Below, in pieces: positions 1-6,009 of a stretch of DNA of 7,813 nt. Source of the stretch: Deltaproteobacteria bacterium (GTDB lineage: Bacteria; Myxococcota; Polyangia; Haliangiales; Haliangiaceae); the NCBI GenBank assembly GCA_018262455.1, contig JAGSPR010000322.1:1-7813 (forward strand). Direction: 5' to 3'. A program made the translations under genes and the position numbers. A model generated the notes under the pieces. It was given only the letters and a program-made list of their open reading frames with translations, did no database searches and had not been told where the DNA came from. Every line of letters starts with the position of its first letter. Position 1 is the first letter of the stretch.

Positions 1-17
1 CCCCCCGAGCATCGTCC

Positions 18-2933
18 TCAGCGCGGGCGCTCGTTGGCGTTCGGGCGATCGATCTTCACTCCGCGTTTCGTGGCCCACTCCCTCAAGCCGTCCGCGCGTT
101 TGTCCTTCAACACGGTCAGCTCCGCATACCCCGCGCGCACGAGCGAGGTCGCGCGATCGCGCGCACCGCCCGCGTCCCACAGCGCACGCGCCAGGGCGTA
201 TCGCCCCATCGCGAGCGTGACGCGATCGTCCGCAGTGCTCAGCGGCAACGCTTCGCGGATCTGAAGTGCGCGCTCGAGCGGTGCGAGCGCCTCCTGCGCC
301 TTGCCGAGATCGACGAGACAATCGCCCTGCGAGTGGAGCACGCGTCCGACGTCGGCGTGGTGCTCGCCGAACAGCTTCACTCGCGCCTCGAGCGCCGCCT
401 GCAGGAGCGGGAGCGCCTCCTCGCAACGCCCCTTGATGCGCAGCGCCATCGCCACGTTCAGCTGCGCCTGCGTCGTCAGCAGATGCGCGGGACCGAGCGT
501 CCTCATCTGGATGGCCAGCGTGCGCTGATGCGTCGCCAGTGCACCGTCGGTATCCCCGGCGCGCGATTGCGTGGCGGCGAGCGTCTGGAGCGCGAGGGCG
601 GTGTCGGGATGATCGGGCCCCGATGCCTGCTCCATCAGCGCCACAGCTTTCTCCGCGAACGGGACGGCCTCGGCGTACTTGCCGGCGAGCATGTATGCCG
701 CCGCGACGAGCCCGACCGAGAGCGCGACGTCGCGATGATGATCGCCATACGCAGCGACGAGGATGTCGTACGAGCGCCTCTGCGCGGCGAGGGCTGCGTC
801 GAGGTTCCCGCTACGCGCCTCGAGTTGCGAGACGGTGTGCAGCGTCTTCGCGACGGTGGGATGCTGCGGACCGAACGTCGCGAGCTGGATCGCCATCGCG
901 CGATCCAGGACGCGCCTCGCCTCGCTGTACTGCTTCCGCGTGACGTGGACAACACCGAGGAGCGCGAGGGGCTCGGCGACGCGCGCATCGTTCGCGCCGT
1001 ACTGCTTCTCGCGCAGCGCGATCGCTTGCTGAAGCGCCTGCTCGGCGGCGTCGAGCTTGCCTTCGCGCAGCAGCAAGTTGCCGCGATGGAACGCGAGCTC
1101 CGCCGTCAAGTCGTCCTCCCCGCGGAGGCCACCGAGCCCTTTCAAGATGGCCGTCGCGTGATCGTCGCGGCTGTGTCCCTGCTCGAACGTCGCGCGCTCC
1201 GCCGCGATGGCCACGAGCCAGATCAGCGCGTGGGCGCGGGCGCGCGGATCGCGTCCCGCCTCGGCGGCGAGCAGCGAGCGCGTCAGCGCCGATTCCGCAT
1301 CGGGCCACTCGCGCAGCCGCGTCGACACCGTCCCTGCGACCAGCTCCGCCTCGGCGATCGCCGGCTCGTAGTGCAGCTCGCTCGCCGTCTTCGCCGCTGC
1401 CGTCGCGCAATCGCGGGCGGGTCGGTAGTTCCCGGCGCCCAGCAGTGCGCGACACCGCGCGAGCTCGATGTCGAGCGACGCGATCCGCTCGCGCGCGGCG
1501 GCGTCGGCCGGCAACCGCTCGACCTCCTGCAGCGATTCGACGTCCTCGCAATCGCTGATCGACGGCAGTGCGCTGACCGCGGCGACGGCATCGCGGACCG
1601 TGCCGCCGCCCAGCTCTTGCACCACCGCCCTCGCCTGTTCAAGCCGCCGCCGCATGCACGTCATGCGAATGTCGAGCAGCATTTCGGACTGCTCCTTGCG
1701 GACGTGCGTCGCCTTGCATGTCTCGGTGTAGGTCGCGATCCAGTGATCGCGATAGCGATCGAGCATGCCCGTCACCGTCGCGAGCGACGTCGCGGCAAAC
1801 GGCAGCTTCGGCGCCTCGAACGCGTGCTGCACACGCTGTCGCGCGCTGACGTCCCATACTCCAGCGAGCTGGCTCTCGCCGTCGCTGCACGGCGCTGGAC
1901 CGCGAGCGCTCGCGACCCACACCGTGGTGACGGCCGCTGCGCTCAACGCCGCCGCACCGAGGCCGATCCATAACCCGCGGCGCTCGGATGCTTCGAGCTC
2001 GCGCAACAGCTCCTTCATCGACGAGAAACGATCGGATGCCGCCGTCGACAAGCCGCGACGAAGCGCGCGCACGATGCGGACCGGCACGCCGCGCCCGCCC
2101 GCGAAGTCCGGCCGTCCTTCCGCGATCGCGGCCCGCAGCGACGCGACGTCGACGCCGGGGAACGGACGCCTCCCGTACAGTCCTTCGAACAAGCTCACGC
2201 AGAAGCTGAACTGGTCCGATGAGGTCGTCGCGACAGCCGCGTCGAACTGCTCGGGCGCCATGTACGCCGGCGTCCCCGCGACCATCGCGGTCGATGCAAC
2301 AGGAACCGAAGCTGCGACCGCGGCACGCTCGATGGGCGCCTCCGCGTGCGAGCGAACGAGGCCAAGATCTGTGACCAGCACGCGGCCGTCGTCGGCAACG
2401 AGCACGTTGTCGGGTTTGAAGTCGCCGTGAACCAGCCTCGCCTCGTGCGCCGCGAGCAACCCGCTGCCCGCTTGTCGCATCGTCGACACCACGGCGCGCC
2501 AGCTTCGCGGGGCGCCGAACCACGCGCGCAGCGTGCTTCCCTTCACGAGCTCCATCGCGATGAACACATCGTCGCCGATCGTCCCGACGTCGTAGATCCG
2601 GATCACGTGCGGATGCGCGAGCTGCGCCATCGCCTGGGCCTCGCGCAACAGTCGCTTCTGCGACCCGCCCGGACGCACGAGCTTGATCGCGACGTCACGC
2701 CCGAGGTCCGGATCCTCCGCGCGATACACCTCTCCCATCGCGCCGCGACCAAGCAGCGCGACGATGCGATAGCGCCCGACGAGCTGCCCGACCCACTGCG
2801 TCTCCACGATCGTCGCGATCAGATCGCTACACGTGCCGCAGCTATCGAGATGCGTGCGAACTGCCTCCGCTTGGGCGTCCAGCAGGCCGCCGCCGATCCA
2901 CGCCAGGACCGTCCTGTCGTCCAGACACTCCAC
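18..2933 (-). CDS. Membrane-anchored Hanks-type Ser/Thr protein kinase with N-terminal zinc-finger-like motif and TPR sensor region
   Basis: Predicted transmembrane protein kinase (971 aa) that phosphorylates Ser/Thr on unknown targets. Seen in order: an anti-sigma-like H-x3-C-x2-C motif (H28, C32, C35); a kinase domain at about 53-315 with Gly-loop GRGAMGEVY (62-70), Lys84, Glu98, catalytic HGDFKPDN (169-176), DLG (189-191) and APE (226-228); one hydrophobic segment (321-343); then a Cys-containing helical region and TPRs to about 900. Six TPR units repeat in an exact 42-residue register (start near 645, 687, 729, 771, 813, 855), the kinesin-light-chain type. HGD replaces HRD (a non-RD kinase) and DLG replaces DFG; the essential Lys, Asp and Asn remain, so activity is plausible. 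The start is GTG at 2933: an in-frame TAA lies seven codons upstream and the first ATG lies inside the kinase Gly-loop. No clear Shine-Dalgarno is visible. The TPR half should face the periplasm. The substrate is unknown. Confidence 0.95.
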   Translation of the reverse strand: MECLDDRTVLAWIGGGLLDAQAEAVRTHLDSCGTCSDLIATIVETQWVGQLVGRYRIVALLGRGAMGEVYRAEDPDLGRDVAIKLVRPGGSQKRLLREAQAMAQLAHPHVIRIYDVGTIGDDVFIAMELVKGSTLRAWFGAPRSWRAVVSTMRQAGSGLLAAHEARLVHGDFKPDNVLVADDGRVLVTDLGLVRSHAEAPIERAAVAASVPVASTAMVAGTPAYMAPEQFDAAVATTSSDQFSFCVSLFEGLYGRRPFPGVDVASLRAAIAEGRPDFAGGRGVPVRIVRALRRGLSTAASDRFSSMKELLRELEASERRGLWIGLGAAALSAAAVTTVWVASARGPAPCSDGESQLAGVWDVSARQRVQHAFEAPKLPFAATSLATVTGMLDRYRDHWIATYTETCKATHVRKEQSEMLLDIRMTCMRRRLEQARAVVQELGGGTVRDAVAAVSALPSISDCEDVESLQEVERLPADAAARERIASLDIELARCRALLGAGNYRPARDCATAAAKTASELHYEPAIAEAELVAGTVSTRLREWPDAESALTRSLLAAEAGRDPRARAHALIWLVAIAAERATFEQGHSRDDHATAILKGLGGLRGEDDLTAELAFHRGNLLLREGKLDAAEQALQQAIALREKQYGANDARVAEPLALLGVVHVTRKQYSEARRVLDRAMAIQLATFGPQHPTVAKTLHTVSQLEARSGNLDAALAAQRRSYDILVAAYGDHHRDVALSVGLVAAAYMLAGKYAEAVPFAEKAVALMEQASGPDHPDTALALQTLAATQSRAGDTDGALATHQRTLAIQMRTLGPAHLLTTQAQLNVAMALRIKGRCEEALPLLQAALEARVKLFGEHHADVGRVLHSQGDCLVDLGKAQEALAPLERALQIREALPLSTADDRVTLAMGRYALARALWDAGGARDRATSLVRAGYAELTVLKDKRADGLREWATKRGVKIDRPNANERPR

Positions 2934-3061
2934 CTCAGCACTGCTACCACGTTATGGCCTTGCCTCCCTCCTCAACGGCCCACCCACGATCCGGCCGGTC
3001 TACCGAATGACGTCGGAGGCGATCGATCGCTGTGGATGGCCGCGTCGCCTTGGCGTCGCTG

Positions 3062-3076
3062 ACCGCGTCACGCGGT
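3062..3076. repeat. Short inverted repeat upstream of the kinase gene
   Basis: ACCGCG and CGCGGT form perfect 6-bp arms around a 3-base centre (TCA), about 130 bp upstream of the kinase start. It could be an operator half-site pair or a small hairpin. In DNA this GC-rich such short repeats also arise by chance. Confidence 0.35.
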
Positions 3077-3137
3077 TGTCGCGGCTGCACGCGTGGCGGT
3101 CTCGGGTTGCCGTTCTGGCACCATCGGGCTCCCTGTT

Positions 3138-3147
3138 ACGTCGACGT
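3138..3147. repeat. 10-bp perfect palindrome ACGTCGACGT
   Basis: A perfect palindrome in the intergenic region about 205 bp upstream of the kinase start. It may be a binding site for a dimeric regulator, but nothing else supports that. The symmetry does not extend beyond 10 bp. Confidence 0.3.
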
Positions 3148-3401
3148 CACACGAGCTCGCGGAGTTCCGCGGCCGCTGCGGTTGGCCTCGGCTTTGCTCG
3201 TAGCTGGGCCATGACCCGCCGCAGCACGACCTCGCTTCGTCCGACGCGCCAGCGCCGCACCGGATCCGCTCCCAGACGCATCGCGCGCCCACCGCTCGCG
3301 GACATTCGCAACCTCGGATTCTCGTGCTTTCGCCTCGTCTCGGCCGATGATCCCGAGATCGAATTCGCGTTCTGCCGGGTGCTCGAGCCCCGGGTGGCGA
3401 T

Positions 3402-3431
3402 GGGCGCCTTCGCGCGAAGGTAGCTTCGCCC
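3402..3431 (-). terminator. Terminator-like nested inverted repeat directly after the lipoprotein stop codon
   Basis: The structure abuts the TGA of the C2-domain lipoprotein gene. The outer arms GGGCG (3402-3406) and CGCCC (3427-3431) enclose the perfect 14-bp palindrome CCTTCGCGCGAAGG (3407-3420). An alternative fold pairs GCGAAG (3414-3419) with CTTCGC (3424-3429). There is no T-tract on the minus strand, so intrinsic termination is only suggested by position and stem strength. It could equally protect the 3' end of the mRNA. Confidence 0.5.
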
Positions 3432-4220
3432 TCAGTTCGGGGTGAACGTGAGGTCCGCGTGTGCGGTCGAGAGCAGGCCGGTGCCCGAGCACCGCGCGCC
3501 GGCTCGGATGACGTCCGCGGTCAACGGATCGAGGGTGCAGGTCCACGCTGGCTCGTCGAATCCGAGATCGGCGTCGACCACTTCGATCGTGAACACGGTG
3601 CCCCCTGGGAGCAGGGTCGGTGGCGTGACGAAGTTCCACGTCGGGCTCAGCGTGTTGTCGATCACGGGCGTGAATTGCTTGGCACCGTTGATGGTCATGG
3701 TGACCTTGGGGTCGGGCAGCCCGCTGATGGCGTCCCACGAGCTGCCGTCTGCCTTCTTCTCGGTGAACACGGCCGAGACGACGGTGATCTTGTAGTTGCG
3801 TCCGAACGCGTTCTCGCACACGCCTGCGATGCAGACGGTCTCGCCGGAACACGAGGTCGGATCAGCCACCGTGCAGGCGGCTGCCGGGCAATCCGCCGGG
3901 CACGACGCGGTGGTCTCACCGGGATCGCACGCGGCATCGCCGCACACCGGGTGGCAGTCTGCGGGGCAGGACGCGATCGTCTCCGGATCGTGGCAAGTGC
4001 CATCCCCACAGGCAGGAGCCGTACAGTCGGCGCTGCACGAGGTGGTGGTCTCCCCGGGATCGCACGTGCCGTTGCCGCAGCTCGTGACGGCCGCATCCGG
4101 GCCGAGCGTCGCATCGGGGCCACCATCATCATCGCCGCTGCCGCCACCACCTCCGCTGCCACAGGCGTTGAGCACGAACATCAGACCGAGCGCGAATCGA
4201 CAATACTTTGTGCCTGTCAT
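3432..4220 (-). CDS. Cys-rich lipoprotein with three four-Cys modules and a C-terminal C2-like domain
   Basis: Predicted envelope lipoprotein (262 aa) of unknown function. The signal peptide ends in LNAC with lipidated Cys20; Asn at -2 makes the lipobox slightly atypical. A Gly/Asp-rich linker follows (21-47). Three modules spaced C-x4-C-x8-C-x3-C occupy 48-66, 71-89 and 93-111 (CGxGxCxPGET-like, a type common in myxobacterial surface proteins), then another Cys group (116-135). Residues 143-262 resemble a C2 domain: LPDPKVTMTI, then a DNTLSPTWNF stretch typical of C2 strands, then VVDADLGFDE. Asp163, 170, 216, 218 and 222 sit where calcium ligands occur in C2 domains, so calcium or membrane binding is plausible. 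ATG at 4220 is chosen; GTG at 4226 is in frame two codons earlier. Neither has a Shine-Dalgarno. The gene lies 114 bp after the Mpo1-like gene on the same strand. Confidence 0.85.
   Translation of the reverse strand: MTGTKYCRFALGLMFVLNACGSGGGGGSGDDDGGPDATLGPDAAVTSCGNGTCDPGETTTSCSADCTAPACGDGTCHDPETIASCPADCHPVCGDAACDPGETTASCPADCPAAACTVADPTSCSGETVCIAGVCENAFGRNYKITVVSAVFTEKKADGSSWDAISGLPDPKVTMTINGAKQFTPVIDNTLSPTWNFVTPPTLLPGGTVFTIEVVDADLGFDEPAWTCTLDPLTADVIRAGARCSGTGLLSTAHADLTFTPN
3888..4079 (-). repeat. Three tandem four-Cys protein modules inside the lipoprotein gene
   Basis: Three in-frame units encode CGNGTCDPGETTTSCSADC, CGDGTCHDPETIASCPADC and CGDAACDPGETTASCPADC. Starts are 23 and then 22 codons apart, with identical Cys spacing. 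The units are clearly related by duplication but differ at the DNA level, so this is an old or selected repeat, not a fresh expansion. Confidence 0.85.
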
Positions 4221-4300
4221 GGTCACAGGTGGAAGGGGGCCGTGGTTTGTCGCAAAGAAATCCGGCAGGCACGCTGCAACCGATCGTCGGGGCGCGGCAG

Positions 4301-4331
4301 CTGGATGTGAACTCCAGATCGCGAGACGCGA
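4301..4331 (-). terminator. Two small tandem hairpins after the Mpo1-like gene
   Basis: Just downstream of the TGA at 4335-4337 are TCGCG/CGCGA arms (4319-4323 and 4327-4331) and then CTGGA/TCCAG arms (4301-4305 and 4313-4317, 7-base loop). Each stem is only 5 bp and no T-tract follows on the minus strand. The position suits a weak terminator or 3' end structure for the MDR/Mpo1-like unit. The rest of 4227-4300 must hold the lipoprotein gene's leader, where I see no strong promoter or ribosome binding site. Confidence 0.35.
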
Positions 4332-4334
4332 GCG

Positions 4335-4913
4335 TCAGCCGACGTGCTCTCCCAGCGCCGCCGCCTCCACCTCCGTGAACCGGCGGATGTCGCTCGCGAG
4401 CCGGGGGCGGTATCCCGCGGCGAGCGCGATCTCGACGAGGTGGTAGTAGAACACGAGCAGGATCGGCACCGGGTTCCCGGTCCTGCGAAGCTCGGTGAGG
4501 TTCTTGTCCGTGTCGTCGCGACCGGCTTCGAAGACGCCGTGACCGATGCGGACCTGCGCTGCAAACGCGGCGGCGAACACGCCACCGGCGATCAGGGCAC
4601 CCCACCCAGGAGCGCTCGCCATGAAGTGCAGCGCGAGGCCTCGACCGGCGACGAGGAGGAGGACCATCAGGGTGCCGATGACGGGCTCGGTGAGCAGGTA
4701 GATCGGCGCGACGAGCACGACCGCCACGAGCGCGGCGTCGCCGAGCGGTCCGAGCGCGACGCACGACAGCAGCTTGAGGACGGCCCACAACTCGAGCGGG
4801 ATGAACGCCCAGTGAAGCGCGCGGTTGACGGCGCTCCGGTGATAGGCCTCGTGGACCCCCATCCGCCGCTTCCACGCGAACACTCCCGCGCTCGGCAGAT
4901 CCGTCGCGTCCAT
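4335..4913 (-). CDS. DUF962 / Mpo1-like membrane protein
   Basis: Integral membrane protein (192 aa) of the DUF962 (YGL010w/Mpo1) family. Yeast Mpo1 is an Fe(II)-dependent dioxygenase acting on 2-hydroxy fatty acids in alpha-oxidation; bacterial members are mostly uncharacterised. Visible family marks are the N-terminal H21-x3-H25-x4-N30-x3-H34 block (HEAYH, NRALH) and the later IGHGVFEAG block with His125, both typical His-bearing regions. Hydrophobic segments lie at about 36-55, 59-77, 79-98 and 103-121, with a further hydrophobic stretch at 149-166. ATG at 4913 is chosen because GGTGAG, overlapping the upstream stop codon, lies 4 bases before it. A GTG at 4922 would add three residues and give a 4-base GTGA overlap with the MDR gene. 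Either way it is almost certainly co-translated with that gene. Family assignment is fairly sure; the substrate is inference. Confidence 0.8.
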   Translation of the reverse strand: MDATDLPSAGVFAWKRRMGVHEAYHRSAVNRALHWAFIPLELWAVLKLLSCVALGPLGDAALVAVVLVAPIYLLTEPVIGTLMVLLLVAGRGLALHFMASAPGWGALIAGGVFAAAFAAQVRIGHGVFEAGRDDTDKNLTELRRTGNPVPILLVFYYHLVEIALAAGYRPRLASDIRRFTEVEAAALGEHVG

Positions 4914-4918
4914 GTCGC

Positions 4919-5863
4919 TCACCGCAGCGTCAGCACGATCTTCCCGACGACGCCGCCGGCCTCCGCGAGCGCGAAGGCTTCGGGGGCGCGCGCGATCGGG
5001 AACACCGCGTCGGTCACAGGCGCAACGGCGCCGGTCGCGAGGAGCTCCTCCAGGGCTTGATAGTCCGCGGGGCGGACGCGCGCGTTGCTGGCGCGCACGC
5101 GATGGCCAGAGAACATGGACCGCACCCAGCCGAGGACCAGCTTGGCGGACGGGATCGTCGTCAGGAACACGCCGCCTCGGCTCAGCTGGCTTGCAGCGGC
5201 GCCGTAGCTCGAGCCACCAAAGGCGTCGAAGATGACGTCGAAGCGCTGCCCGATGGGCGTCGCGCCTTGCATTCGATAGTCGAGCACCTGGTCGGCGCCG
5301 AGGGCGAGCGCCCGGTCGCGATTCTTGGCGCTGCACACGGCGGTGACGTGAGCCCCTCTCGCCTTGGCGATCTGCACCGCGAAGTGCCCGACACCGCCGG
5401 TGGCGCCGTTGACGAGCACGGCTTTTCCCGCAACCTCACCCGCGAGGCGAAAGCCGGAGAGGGCCGTGAGGCCCGCCACCGGCAGCGCCGCCGCCTGGAC
5501 GAAGGAGAGCCCTTCCGGCATCCGCCGCACGCTCGCGCTCTTGGCGACGACCAGCTCGGCATGCGCCCCGATGGCCCCGAGGAGCACGGCGCGAAACCCG
5601 TACACGCGATCGCCCGCGCGGAAGCTCGAGACCTTGGCTCCCACCTGCTGGACGACTCCCGCGTAGTCGCCTCCGAAGATCTTCGGGAACCTGGACCCGG
5701 AGAGCACCTTGTGGTCGCCCAGCCGCACCTTCCAGTCCACCGGGTTGAGCGAGCTTGCCTCGACCGCCACGAGCACCTCGTGCGCGCGTGGCTCCGGGTC
5801 GGGCAGCTCCCCGAACGTCATCACCTCGGGCCCACCAAATGAAGACGCGTAGAAAGCTTTCAT
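4919..5863 (-). CDS. Zinc-independent MDR-family NAD(P)-dependent oxidoreductase (quinone oxidoreductase-like)
   Basis: Medium-chain dehydrogenase/reductase (314 aa, a usual length), cytoplasmic, expected to use NADPH to reduce quinones, enones or aldehydes. The GroES-like N-terminal domain carries SSLNPVDWKVR (37-47) and GGDYAGVV (64-71), as in the quinone oxidoreductase and reticulon-4-interacting groups. The Rossmann domain has the nucleotide loop NGATGGVG (152-159), and the C-terminal GGVVGKIVLTL is typical. No catalytic-zinc Cys/His set or structural four-Cys lobe is visible, so it is the zinc-free type. The start is ATG at 5863, where MKAFY matches the family N-terminus and GGGGAG lies just upstream, although the spacing is short (2 bases). 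An in-frame ATG at 5899 would add 12 Arg-rich residues unlike the family. It is the first gene of a pair with the Mpo1-like gene and diverges from the propeller lipoprotein gene. The substrate cannot be read from sequence. Confidence 0.92.
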   Translation of the reverse strand: MKAFYASSFGGPEVMTFGELPDPEPRAHEVLVAVEASSLNPVDWKVRLGDHKVLSGSRFPKIFGGDYAGVVQQVGAKVSSFRAGDRVYGFRAVLLGAIGAHAELVVAKSASVRRMPEGLSFVQAAALPVAGLTALSGFRLAGEVAGKAVLVNGATGGVGHFAVQIAKARGAHVTAVCSAKNRDRALALGADQVLDYRMQGATPIGQRFDVIFDAFGGSSYGAAASQLSRGGVFLTTIPSAKLVLGWVRSMFSGHRVRASNARVRPADYQALEELLATGAVAPVTDAVFPIARAPEAFALAEAGGVVGKIVLTLR

Positions 5864-6009
5864 ATCTCCCCGCCGTGCTCGGGTTGCTGAAACTACCATG
5901 CCCCCGAGCGACCGGATGAGTGAGGTGCTCTCGGGCGCTCGAAGCCATCGACTGCCAGCCTGCCCGCGTAGCGATCCAAGGGGCACGCATGGGATGACGC
6001 TCGCACCAC
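5864..6009. promoter_or_regulatory. Divergent intergenic region between the MDR gene and the propeller lipoprotein gene
   Basis: Both flanking genes read outward, so promoters for both should lie in these 146 bp. I see no convincing -35/-10 pair. CCCGAG (5903-5908) and CTCGGG (5930-5935) are inverted repeats around 21 bases, and GTGCTCGGG (5875-5883) recurs nearly intact as GTGCTCTCGGG (5925-5935). These could form an operator, but the evidence is only the repeats. Confidence 0.45.

Larger units (their letters stand above)
2934..3431. other. 498-bp intergenic region upstream of the kinase gene; no convincing gene
   Basis: This stretch separates the end of the lipoprotein gene from the GTG start of the kinase gene. 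It holds a terminator-like structure at its right end, several short inverted repeats (3062-3076, 3138-3147, and TCTCGG/CCGAGA at 3338-3358), and presumably the kinase promoter, although no good -35/-10 pair stands out. Open frames crossing it have no recognisable domain and a weaker third-position GC bias than the flanking genes. The best small candidate is a 52- or 44-codon frame on the minus strand (3147-3305 or 3147-3281), which I do not call as a gene. Confidence 0.6.

Noticed and set aside
333..1973. Long plus-strand open frame (546 codons) opposite the kinase gene
   Set aside because: It is antisense to the TPR and sensor part of a well-supported gene. Its product is Arg-rich low-complexity sequence with no domain, as expected from the complement of GC-rich codons.
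2346..3062. Plus-strand open frame of 238 codons crossing the kinase start into the gap
   Set aside because: It is mostly the complement of the kinase catalytic domain, and the unique part has no domain or ribosome binding site.
3147..3305. Small minus-strand frame (52 codons, or 44 from 3281) in the long gap
   Set aside because: It has no ribosome binding site that stands out, weaker third-position GC than true neighbours, and no recognised family. It is kept only as a point to check.
2934..3431. tRNA, insertion-sequence remnant or CRISPR in the long gap
   Set aside because: No T-loop motif, acceptor-stem pairing, transposase motif, terminal repeats or spaced direct repeats could be found.
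3136..3852. Minus-strand open frame of 238 codons running from the lipoprotein gene into the gap
   Set aside because: It is out of frame with the lipoprotein over half its length. The remainder is charged low-complexity sequence with no homology I recognise.
3459..4310. Plus-strand open frame of 283 codons opposite the C2 lipoprotein gene
   Set aside because: The minus strand has a signal peptide, lipobox, exact Cys modules and a C2-like domain. The plus product is Arg/Gly/Ala-rich without any recognisable motif.
5864..5899. N-terminal extension of the MDR protein from ATG 5899
   Set aside because: The extra 12 residues (MVVSATRARRGD) do not resemble the family. MKAFY at 5863 is the usual N-terminus and has GGGGAG upstream.
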